The position numbers and the translations under genes are program-made. 8,250 bases of DNA from positions 1 through 8,250 of the forward strand of contig DMQP01000087.1 in the NCBI GenBank assembly GCA_003455655.1, written 5' to 3'. Source of the DNA: Treponema sp. GTDB taxonomy: Bacteria > Spirochaetota > Spirochaetia > Treponematales > Treponemataceae. Below, piece after piece: positions 1-7,198 of the stretch (positions are counted from its first letter, which is position 1; every line of letters starts with the position of its first letter). The notes under the pieces were generated by a model, which ran no database searches, was not told the DNA's origin, and was given only the letters and a program-made list of their open reading frames with translations.

Positions 1-1
1 A

Positions 2-1507
2 TCTGGTGAGGTTGATACTACAACTGGAACAGTTTCAATAGATAAAAATGAAAGAATGAGTATCCTAAAGCAAGATCAAAACGCATTTGATAATGAAACA
101 ATTATGGATACTGTTTTACTTGGTCATAAAAGATTAGTAGAAGTAAGAAAAGACAAAGACGCTATTTACGAAAAGCCAGATTTTTCTGAAGAAGATGGCA
201 TTAAAGCTGCCGAAATGGAAGCAGAGTTTGGTGAGTTAGGTGGTTACGAAGCAGAAAATCAGATTGAACAAATGCTTTCTGGTTTGGGTCTGGAAGAAGA
301 ATTTCATGATCGAATGATGAGCGACTTGGATGAAGGACAAAAAGTTCGTGTGCTTCTTGCTCAGTCTCTTTTTGGCAATCCAGATATTTTGCTTTTGGAC
401 GAACCTACCAACGGTTTGGATTTGGAAAGTATTGCATGGCTTGAAAACTTTTTGATTGAATTTGAAAACTGTGTCATTGTAGTTAGCCACGACCGCCACT
501 TCCTCAATGCAGTCTGTACCGTTATTTGCGATATTGACTACGGAAAAATTACTCAGTTTACCGGTAACTATGACTTCTGGTACCAGATGAGCCAAATTAT
601 GCAAAAGCAGGCAAAAGATCAGCAGAAAAAACGAGAAGACAAAATGGCTGAACTTAAAACCTTTATTGCTCGCTTTGCAAGTAATGTTTCAAAAGCAGGA
701 CAGGCATCAAGCCGTAAAAAAGTTCTTGAAAAACTTGAACTTGAAGAATTGCCCGTTACCAGTCGTAAGTTCCCCTATGTTCATTTCCAGAGTGACCGCG
801 AAATTGGTAACTTTGTTCTTACCGCAGAACATTTGAATGCAAAAGATTCAGAGGGTGAAGTTCTTCTTAAAGATTTTTCTGTTACCATTCACCCCGGAGA
901 AAAAGTTGCTTTTGTTGGAATGGAACACAATGCTATTACTTCATTCTTCGATATTATTTCTGGTGAAAAAAAGAGTGAAGGGGATGATGCTGTTATTAAC
1001 TGGGGTCAGACAACTATCAGAACTTACATGGGTCGCGACAACAGCAAGTATTTTTCTAACGAACTGAACATTACCGACTGGCTTAAGCAGTTTTCAAAAG
1101 ATCAAGATGACGCTTATGTCCGTGGATTTTTAGGACGCATGCTCTTTACCGGAGATGAAAGTCTTAAACCAGTTAAAGTTCTTTCGGGTGGAGAAAAAGT
1201 TCGTTGTATGCTTTCAAAGATGATGCTTTCTGGCGCAAATGTTCTTATTCTTGATGATCCCACCAATCACCTCGATTTGGAAAGTATTGAAAGTCTTAAC
1301 CAAGGTTTGGTTCGCTTCGGCGGAGTGGTACTCTTTTCTAGTCATGACCACGAGTTTATTAGTACCATTGCAAACCGAATTATCGAAATTACTCCCAAGG
1401 GCATTATTGACCGCATGATGAATTTTGATGATTACTTAAAAGATGAACAAGTTCGTGCTTTGCGTAAAGAATACTATGCAGGTACCGACAAAAAAATAAG
1501 GTTCTAA
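2..1507 (+). CDS. ABC-F family ATPase, YbiT-like (5' end outside window)
   Basis: This is a cytoplasmic ABC-F protein. The family has two fused ATPase domains and no membrane segment, and it acts on the ribosome near the E/P-site tRNA. The reading frame is open to the left edge: codons from base 2 continue the family pattern (SGEV...NERM), so the ATG at 56 is internal. About 55 N-terminal residues are missing, including the first Walker A. Visible in NBD1 are the Q-loop (KQDQ, just after 56), an atypical signature LDEGQ (326-340), Walker B LLLDEP (389-406) and H-switch SHD (485-493). A charged linker (about 578-790) matches the P-site tRNA interaction motif. NBD2 has a good signature LSGGE (1181-1195), but the Walker A lysine is Ile (935-937), the Q-loop Gln is Arg (1034-1036) and the Walker B Glu is Asp (1256-1258). 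Residue-by-residue resemblance to E. coli YbiT, as I recall it, runs along the whole length. The family call is secure; the exact cellular role is not. Confidence 0.93.
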   Translation, partial: SGEVDTTTGTVSIDKNERMSILKQDQNAFDNETIMDTVLLGHKRLVEVRKDKDAIYEKPDFSEEDGIKAAEMEAEFGELGGYEAENQIEQMLSGLGLEEEFHDRMMSDLDEGQKVRVLLAQSLFGNPDILLLDEPTNGLDLESIAWLENFLIEFENCVIVVSHDRHFLNAVCTVICDIDYGKITQFTGNYDFWYQMSQIMQKQAKDQQKKREDKMAELKTFIARFASNVSKAGQASSRKKVLEKLELEELPVTSRKFPYVHFQSDREIGNFVLTAEHLNAKDSEGEVLLKDFSVTIHPGEKVAFVGMEHNAITSFFDIISGEKKSEGDDAVINWGQTTIRTYMGRDNSKYFSNELNITDWLKQFSKDQDDAYVRGFLGRMLFTGDESLKPVKVLSGGEKVRCMLSKMMLSGANVLILDDPTNHLDLESIESLNQGLVRFGGVVLFSSHDHEFISTIANRIIEITPKGIIDRMMNFDDYLKDEQVRALRKEYYAGTDKKIRF

Positions 1508-1527
1508 CCACAGAAAAGGAGTCTGTT

Positions 1528-2937
1528 ATGAAAAAAGTAAGTGCATTATTGTTATGTGCATGTGTGTCGTTTGTGGCTTTGTTTGCTGCACAAACCGATG
1601 AATCTGGTATCTTTACCGTAAAGTATCGCGGTGACAGTGTAATGATCACTGGTTGTAATTATGATAGTGATGTGCATAATTACAAGACAATCTCAATTCC
1701 TGCTCAAATTAATGGACTTCCTGTTACCGAATTGGGTGAGTATGCACTTTCTAGTTACGAAAATTACGACCTTGATTCTCTTACTCGCATTGACTTACCC
1801 GACACACTTACTAAAATTGGTTACAAAGCTTTTGCTGGTCTTGAAGGCGTTGAAACATTTGTTATTCCCGAATCCGTTACAGAAATCGGAGAAGCAGCTT
1901 TTAAAGATTGTTATGCCCTTAAAAGTATTCGTCTTCCTGCTGCATTAAAGGAAATTCCCGAAGACTGTTTTGACAACTGTAATGCGCTTGAAACCGTTCG
2001 CTTTGCTACAAATGCAGTGCTTGAAAAAATTGGAGAGTCTGCTTTTGACGATTGTACTTCACTTAAAGAAATAAAACTTCCCGAATCACTTAAGTGTATT
2101 GAAGATTACGCATTCGGATGGTGTAGTTCACTTTCAAAAGTTAACATTCCCGTTTCTGTTCGTTACATTGGAAGTTGTGCTTTCCATAACACCAATCTTG
2201 AAACAGTTACTATTCCCCGTCCAACTCACATTGCTTACGATGCTTTCGATGAGGATGATGTGCTTATTAAAGTTTTCCGCGACAGTCAGGCTGCTCGCAT
2301 TTTAGCTGAATATGATTTTAACTTTGTCTATCTTACCGCAGGAAGTTCTCTTGATGTTCCTGAGTATGACGAAGAAGACTACGAACAGTATGAATATAGT
2401 TATTACGATGATGACGATTATTACGACAGCGATTACGACTATTATTCTGATGATGAAGAAGACGAAGATCTTCCTCCTATTACCGAAGAACAGTTGATTG
2501 ATCTTGTTGCATACATTGAGCAGATTGAAAATTCTGGAAATCTTCCTGATGGTTCTGTAGGTACAGAAACAGAAGATGGTTTTATGTATCTTGCTAACGA
2601 TGACATTACCTATCTTATTTGTGCTGAATCCTATGACTTTCCCTTCTTGTATTACCGCATTGACAGTTATGTAGATTCTGTTCCTAACTTTATCTACGTT
2701 CTCTACGGACGCGCAACAGGAAGCAATTTGTGGTACTACGGTTATTCAGCATACATGATCGAAGATGAGCTTGCAGAAGATTATCTTGAAAATACAGATA
2801 TTGAAGATCGTTGGAACCGTATTAACGGATACGCCATTCCCTATCGTACAACGATTCAGGTAAACGGAAAGACTTATGAAGTCTTGTGTACCGACATTGA
2901 TGACGATACCGGTACAGGCGACGAAGAAGACGATTAA
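1528..2937 (+). CDS. Secreted leucine-rich-repeat (LRR_5/BspA-type) protein with acidic Tyr-rich tract
   Basis: This 469-residue protein is probably exported. An N-terminal signal peptide (KK, then a hydrophobic stretch to about residue 20, ending in LFAA) suggests signal peptidase I cleavage. Cysteines at residues 10 and 12 sit too early for a convincing lipobox. Residues about 50-250 hold tandem LRR_5 repeats of the TpLRR/BspA kind, with recurring patterns such as IPESVTEIGEAAF, LPESLKCIEDYAF and IPVSVRYIGSCAF. In treponemes and Bacteroidetes such proteins are surface or periplasmic and are often linked to adhesion. Residues 278-314 form an Asp/Glu/Tyr tract. Residues about 318-455 form an aromatic-rich globular region I do not recognise, and the tail is acidic. 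The start is supported by AAGGAG (1516-1521) six bases before the ATG. The gene begins 20 bases after the ABC-F stop with no terminator between, so read-through is likely. The LRR class is secure; ligand and exact location are inference. Confidence 0.9.
   Translation: MKKVSALLLCACVSFVALFAAQTDESGIFTVKYRGDSVMITGCNYDSDVHNYKTISIPAQINGLPVTELGEYALSSYENYDLDSLTRIDLPDTLTKIGYKAFAGLEGVETFVIPESVTEIGEAAFKDCYALKSIRLPAALKEIPEDCFDNCNALETVRFATNAVLEKIGESAFDDCTSLKEIKLPESLKCIEDYAFGWCSSLSKVNIPVSVRYIGSCAFHNTNLETVTIPRPTHIAYDAFDEDDVLIKVFRDSQAARILAEYDFNFVYLTAGSSLDVPEYDEEDYEQYEYSYYDDDDYYDSDYDYYSDDEEDEDLPPITEEQLIDLVAYIEQIENSGNLPDGSVGTETEDGFMYLANDDITYLICAESYDFPFLYYRIDSYVDSVPNFIYVLYGRATGSNLWYYGYSAYMIEDELAEDYLENTDIEDRWNRINGYAIPYRTTIQVNGKTYEVLCTDIDDDTGTGDEEDD
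2359..2469 (+). repeat. Low-complexity tract encoding Asp/Glu/Tyr-rich segment
   Basis: This in-frame stretch of the LRR gene encodes residues 278-314. By hand count, 32 of 37 residues are Asp (13), Glu (8) or Tyr (11). At the DNA level it is made of imperfect GAT/GAC/TAT/TAC codon repeats, including recurring TTACGA units. It separates the LRR array from the C-terminal domain and probably acts as a flexible, strongly negative linker or a cation-binding segment. The function is inference. Confidence 0.8.
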
Positions 2938-2938
2938 A

Positions 2939-2968
2939 TTTACTGATATAGGTTTTATATCATACTAT
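2939..2968 (+). promoter_or_regulatory. Weak candidate promoter upstream of ileS
   Basis: The 52-base gap before ileS is the largest on the plus strand. It holds TTTACT (2939-2944) and TACTAT (2963-2968), each 4 of 6 to the sigma-70 -35 and -10 consensus, 18 bases apart. Between them is a perfect 6-base inverted repeat, GATATA/TATATC (2945-2950 and 2956-2961), with a 5-base loop. The repeat is all weak pairs apart from one G-C, so it is not a convincing terminator. It could be an operator or chance in AT-rich DNA. Confidence 0.25.
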
Positions 2969-2990
2969 TTTATTTGCACGAGGAACTTAT

Positions 2991-5900
2991 ATGTACAAAA
3001 GCGTTGACCCCAAAGTAGACTTTCCAAAGCAGGAAGAGGAAGTGCTTTCATTCTGGGAGAAGAACGACACATTCAAAAAATCACTTTCTCAGCGTGAGGG
3101 TGCTGAAGATTATGTCTTTTATGATGGACCACCCTTTGCAACTGGTCTTCCACACTTTGGACACTTTATTCCGTCAACAATTAAGGACATTGTTCCTCGT
3201 TACCAAACCATGCGCGGTAAGCATGTTACCCGTCGTTTTGGTTGGGACTGTCACGGTCTTCCAGTAGAAAATCTTATTGAAAAAGAACTGGGCTTAAACT
3301 CAAAGCACGAAATCGAAGCTTACGGTGTTGCAAACTTTAACGACAAGTGCCGTGCTTCAGTTTTAAAATATACAGGTGAGTGGCGTAAAACCATTACACG
3401 TATGGGCCGTTGGGTAGATTTTGACAACGACTACAAAACAATGGATCCTGCCTTTATGGAAAGTATTTGGTGGGCATGTAAGTCTCTGTGGGATAAAGGT
3501 CTTGTCTACGAAGGTCAGTACATTCTTCCATACTGTCCACGCTGTGCAACAGTTCTTTCGACACACGAAATTGCTCAGGGCTACAAAGAAAAACAAGATC
3601 CTGCAATTACCATTCGCTTTAAGGTAACAAAAGCTCCTCAAGCACTTAATGACAAAGACATGGAAAAGGGTAACACCTACTTCCTCGCTTGGACTACTAC
3701 ACCGTGGACTCTGCCTTCAAACTTGGGTCTTTGTATGGGTCCCGAAATTGAATATGTTAAGATTCGCGACAAAGAAAGTGGAGACTTTTACATTCTTGCA
3801 GAAAGTCGCTTGTCTGCTTATTACAAAACAGAAGATGCTTACGAAGTAATTTACAAACATCTTGGAAAAGAATTTATTGGTGCTGAATACGAACCACTTT
3901 TCCCTTATTTTGCTCAGTACAAAGACCCTGCTAAATGTTCAGAAAAAACAGGTGAACCTTGCAAAGCTGGTGCCTTTAGAATGTTCAATGCAGATTATGT
4001 TTCTACAGAAGACGGTACTGGCATTGTTCATATTGCTCCTGCCTTTGGTGAAGAAGATAACAAAGTCTTCCGTGGAAGTGGTGTTCCTAATGTTCAGCCT
4101 ATAGATGCTGAATGTAAGTTTACTCAAGAAGTAAGCGATTGGGCTGGTATTTTTGTAAAAGATGCAGATAAAGACATTATGGATCGTCTTAAAAAAGAGG
4201 GAAAACTGGTTAAACGCGAAACCGTAAATCACCAGTATCCTCACTGTTGGCGATGTGGAAGTCCTCTTATTTATCGTGGAGTAGGTAGCTGGTTTGTTCG
4301 AGTTGCAGATCATCATGAAGCACTCCTTCGTGCAAACAGTCAGATTAAATGGCAGCCTGCTCACATAAAAGAAGGTCGTTTTGGAAAATGGCTTGCTGGT
4401 AGTCGTGACTGGGCAATCAGCCGCAACCGTTACTGGGGTAACCCCATTCCTATTTGGAGATGTACAGACCCTTCTTGTGGACACAAAGTTTGCGTTGGTA
4501 GCCGTGATGAATTAAAACAGCTTTCTGGCGTGTATCCCGACGACTTGCACAAACAGTATGTAGATAAAATAACCATTCCTTGTCCCAAGTGTGGAAAAGA
4601 AATGCGCCGTATTCCAGAAGTTTTTGACTGTTGGTTTGAAAGTGGTTCTATGCCCTATGCCCAGCAGCATTATCCTTTTGAAAATAAAGACTACTTTGAA
4701 AAGAATTTCCCTGCGGATTTTATTTCAGAAGGACTTGATCAGACTCGCGGTTGGTTCTATACACTTACCATTCTTGCAAGTCATTTGTTTGACAAACCTG
4801 CCTTCAAAAACTGTGTAGTAAACGGTATTGTTCTTGCAGAAGACGGACGCAAAATGTCTAAGAGTTTACGCAACTACACCGACCCTGTCGAAGCAATCAA
4901 CAAGTTTGGTGCAGATGCAATTCGTTTGTTCTTAATGCACAGTGCTGTTGTAAAGGCCGATGAAATTCGTTATAGCGACGAAGGTGTGCGTGACATTCTT
5001 AAGAGCATTATTCTTCCTTTGTGGAACAGCTACTCTTTCTTTGTTCAGTATGCAAACATTGACAATGTTACCTGTACTGGTCACGAATTTGATGATCACT
5101 TACCTACAAATCCTCTTGATCGCTGGTTGCTTTCTGTTTCTCAGAAAATGATAAAAGATGTTATTGCTGCCATGGAAGATTACGACCTAAGTGCCGCTAT
5201 TGATCCCTGGTTGTCTTTTATTGATCAGCTTAACAACTGGTACATTCGCCGTAACCGCCGCCGCTTCTGGAAGAGTGGAAGTGATAGCGACAAACTCGAA
5301 GCCTATGGAACTCTCTACGCAGCGCTTAAAACCTTTACTCAAGTTGCCGCTCCCTTTATTCCTTTCCTTACCGAAACAATGTGGCAAAACTTGCGTACCG
5401 CTGAAGACAAAGAAAGTGTTCATTTGGTTGACTTCCCTGTCTATAACGAAAAGTTCAGAGATCAGGCTTTAGAGTTCCAAATGGAAACTGTTCAAAAAGC
5501 CGTTAGTATGGGTCGCAGTCTTCGTAACCAGTTTAACCTTAAAAATCGTCAGCCACTTCAGAGTGTAGCTTTAGTTACCCGCAATGCAGACGAAAAGAAA
5601 GTGCTTGCTGCAATGCAAGAAACAATTGCAGAAGAGCTTAATGTTAAGCAGGTTATTTTCCACGAGCGCGAAGATGAACTTGTTGAATACAAAGCAAAAG
5701 CAAATTTCAAAGTGTTAGGAAAACAGCTTGGCGCAAAAATGAAGAGTGCCGCAGCCGTTATTGCTCAGCTTACAAATGAACAAATTGCTGCTTTGCTTGA
5801 CGGACAAAAACTTTCTATTAGTGTAGATTCAACCGATGTAGACCTTACTGCAGAAAATGTAATTGTTGAACGCCTTGAAAAAGAAGATCTCAAAGTTATT

Positions 5901-6203
5901 AACGATGGAACACTTACCGTTGGCTTGGATACAAAAATTACCGATGAACTTAAGAAAGAAGGCTATGCTCGAGACCTGGTTCGCGGAATCCAAAACCTTC
6001 GTAAAGAAAGTGGCTTCGAAATTACCGACCGCATTGAACTTACGGTAAACGGAAGTGAAGTGCTTAAGGGAGCTTTCGAACTTTTCCGTGACTTTATTGC
6101 TGGTGAAACACTTGCATCTTCAGTTATTTGGAGCGACAGTGCTTTGTCTTCATCTGTTGATGCAGATGGAGAAACATGGACCTTTAGCGTAAGGAGAAAC
6201 TAA
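2991..6203 (+). CDS. ileS: Isoleucyl-tRNA synthetase, eukaryote-like type 2
   Basis: This enzyme charges tRNA-Ile with isoleucine using ATP and is an essential cytoplasmic class I synthetase. The 1070 residues are a complete, normal length. The Rossmann catalytic core carries HFGH (residues 55-58, the HIGH motif, after PPFATGLP) and KMSKS (621-625). The CP1 editing domain shows TTTPWTLPSN (235-244) and GTGIVHIAPAFGEED (342-356), so hydrolysis of mischarged Val-tRNA should be intact. Cysteine pairs CPRC (182-185), CWRC (419-422) and CPKC (531-534) suggest bound zinc. The anticodon-binding helical region follows from about residue 705 (DRWLLS, then NNWYIRRNRRRFW). Motifs such as RRFGWDCHGLPVE and SRNRYWGNPIPIW mark the eukaryote-like type 2 family, which is typically insensitive to mupirocin. 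GAGGA (2980-2984) lies six bases before the ATG. No T-box leader fits in the short gap. Translation is probably coupled to the lipoprotein gene that follows. Confidence 0.98.
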   Translation: MYKSVDPKVDFPKQEEEVLSFWEKNDTFKKSLSQREGAEDYVFYDGPPFATGLPHFGHFIPSTIKDIVPRYQTMRGKHVTRRFGWDCHGLPVENLIEKELGLNSKHEIEAYGVANFNDKCRASVLKYTGEWRKTITRMGRWVDFDNDYKTMDPAFMESIWWACKSLWDKGLVYEGQYILPYCPRCATVLSTHEIAQGYKEKQDPAITIRFKVTKAPQALNDKDMEKGNTYFLAWTTTPWTLPSNLGLCMGPEIEYVKIRDKESGDFYILAESRLSAYYKTEDAYEVIYKHLGKEFIGAEYEPLFPYFAQYKDPAKCSEKTGEPCKAGAFRMFNADYVSTEDGTGIVHIAPAFGEEDNKVFRGSGVPNVQPIDAECKFTQEVSDWAGIFVKDADKDIMDRLKKEGKLVKRETVNHQYPHCWRCGSPLIYRGVGSWFVRVADHHEALLRANSQIKWQPAHIKEGRFGKWLAGSRDWAISRNRYWGNPIPIWRCTDPSCGHKVCVGSRDELKQLSGVYPDDLHKQYVDKITIPCPKCGKEMRRIPEVFDCWFESGSMPYAQQHYPFENKDYFEKNFPADFISEGLDQTRGWFYTLTILASHLFDKPAFKNCVVNGIVLAEDGRKMSKSLRNYTDPVEAINKFGADAIRLFLMHSAVVKADEIRYSDEGVRDILKSIILPLWNSYSFFVQYANIDNVTCTGHEFDDHLPTNPLDRWLLSVSQKMIKDVIAAMEDYDLSAAIDPWLSFIDQLNNWYIRRNRRRFWKSGSDSDKLEAYGTLYAALKTFTQVAAPFIPFLTETMWQNLRTAEDKESVHLVDFPVYNEKFRDQALEFQMETVQKAVSMGRSLRNQFNLKNRQPLQSVALVTRNADEKKVLAAMQETIAEELNVKQVIFHEREDELVEYKAKANFKVLGKQLGAKMKSAAAVIAQLTNEQIAALLDGQKLSISVDSTDVDLTAENVIVERLEKEDLKVINDGTLTVGLDTKITDELKKEGYARDLVRGIQNLRKESGFEITDRIELTVNGSEVLKGAFELFRDFIAGETLASSVIWSDSALSSSVDADGETWTFSVRRN
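6191..6196 (+). promoter_or_regulatory. Shine-Dalgarno inside the ileS 3' end, for the downstream lipoprotein
   Basis: AAGGAG lies six bases before the ATG at 6203 and inside the last ileS codons. It fixes the lipoprotein start. The start codon shares one base with the ileS stop (TAATG), an arrangement typical of termination-reinitiation coupling. Confidence 0.8.
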
Positions 6204-7198
6204 TGAAACGACTGGTATTTGTAGCATCCCTCATAGCGGCATTAGCTTTGACTTCTTGTCAATCAACAGAAGAACAAGCTCCTGCTCCTGAAAGTCCCGC
6301 AAAACCGACCTTACAGGAAGTACATCCTCTTTCTCTTTTGGCAGATGATTTTAGCATTTATGTCGGAGTTCCTGTCAAATACCATCAGCAGTTAGTTGCA
6401 GACATTATCTGTGCAGAAATTCCAAATCTTTCAAAAAAAGATGCGCTTACTGTGGTAAAACAAATTAATGTTCTCTATGCTGGTTTAGGCACTGTTTCAG
6501 ACCGATCACTGCTGGAAATTACTGCAGAAGGTACTATTCCATCGCTTGCACAGTCTGTCATTTTTACTCAGAATAACGGTTGGTCAAGCCAAACATATAG
6601 GGCTCTTTCTACTCCAGAAGCTTTGGCTAAAGGCTATCCTAACGAGTTTAAATACTACCGTCGCCGAGACACACGCTTTCAAGTAGGACTTCCTTCTCAA
6701 AAAATTATTGCTGTAGCTCGTGACCTTGCACCCCTGTTCGAAAACTATGCAGTTAGACAAGCACCTGAAGCAACAAATTACAATGCTTGGGTTGACATTT
6801 CTATTAACGGTGGTCAAGACATTCGCTTTTACATTACAAAGCCTGGACAGTACTTGCGTAATCTTTTAGGAAGTGACATTTTAGGTAGCAATGAAGTGTT
6901 TGGTTACCTTACTTACAAGCCTGATGCTTCTAATCCTTCTGCCTATAGTGGTAACTATGTGCTTACATTCGATTTGCGCTGTACTTCTTCTCGTACGGCA
7001 AGAACACTGTTTGCAGCATTACAACTTTCTTTAGGTCTTATGGGTGGCGACATTCGCATGCGTGATGACACAACACTTGAAGTAAGCGGTCTAGAAATTA
7101 CCGAAAAGAAATTGATCGATCTCTTTACTCGTGATCCCATAACAGGAAAACACTTTGAGGTAAATGCCGATGGTACGGTTACCACGACAAACCGTTAG
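6203..7198 (+). CDS. Lipoprotein of unknown function, possibly TP0453-like
   Basis: This 331-residue protein has a classic lipoprotein signal: KR, a hydrophobic stretch, then lipobox LTSC with the lipidated Cys at residue 19. A Pro/Glu/Ala-rich tether follows (about 20-40). The mature part is mixed alpha/beta, with two further cysteines (70 and 260) and no transmembrane helix. Segments such as residues 264-280 (ARTLFAALQLSLGLM) could form an amphipathic helix. I do not recognise a named domain. As I recall it, T. pallidum ileS (TP0452) is followed by TP0453, an outer-membrane-associated lipoprotein with membrane-inserting amphipathic helices. The matching position, size class and lipidation suggest this may be the counterpart, but that rests on gene order, not alignment. 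The gene overlaps the ileS stop by one base and the next gene by 29 bases, so all three are probably co-expressed. Confidence 0.88.
   Translation: MKRLVFVASLIAALALTSCQSTEEQAPAPESPAKPTLQEVHPLSLLADDFSIYVGVPVKYHQQLVADIICAEIPNLSKKDALTVVKQINVLYAGLGTVSDRSLLEITAEGTIPSLAQSVIFTQNNGWSSQTYRALSTPEALAKGYPNEFKYYRRRDTRFQVGLPSQKIIAVARDLAPLFENYAVRQAPEATNYNAWVDISINGGQDIRFYITKPGQYLRNLLGSDILGSNEVFGYLTYKPDASNPSAYSGNYVLTFDLRCTSSRTARTLFAALQLSLGLMGGDIRMRDDTTLEVSGLEITEKKLIDLFTRDPITGKHFEVNADGTVTTTNR
7157..7160 (+). promoter_or_regulatory. Shine-Dalgarno deciding the TPR lipoprotein start
   Basis: GAGG lies only three bases before an ATG at 7164 but nine bases before a second in-frame ATG at 7170. The spacing favours 7170. 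Both starts give the same frame and a usable signal peptide, so only two residues are at stake. Confidence 0.55.

Noticed and set aside
56..58. ATG at 56 as the start of the ABC-F gene
   Set aside because: The frame is open upstream to base 2, the upstream codons match the family, and starting here would leave the protein without its first Walker A. No convincing Shine-Dalgarno precedes it.
1500..1509. GGTTCTAACC inverted repeat at the ABC-F stop
   Set aside because: Only four pairs with a two-base loop and no T-run; too small to be a terminator.
1555..1563. Lipobox at Cys10/Cys12 of the LRR protein
   Set aside because: The hydrophobic stretch before it is too short and continues past it to about residue 20, which fits signal peptidase I better.
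2938..2990. T-box or other tRNA-sensing leader for ileS
   Set aside because: The gap is about 53 bases, far too short for a T-box, and no T-box consensus is seen.
3939..4484. 181-residue minus-strand open frame inside ileS
   Set aside because: It lies wholly antisense to conserved IleRS coding sequence, and its translation has no recognisable domain; it is a shadow frame.
2..6203. An antibiotic-resistance island formed by the ABC-F protein and mupirocin-tolerant type IleRS
   Set aside because: YbiT-type ABC-F proteins and type 2 IleRS are ordinary housekeeping genes in spirochaetes, and there are no mobile-element signs or composition breaks here.
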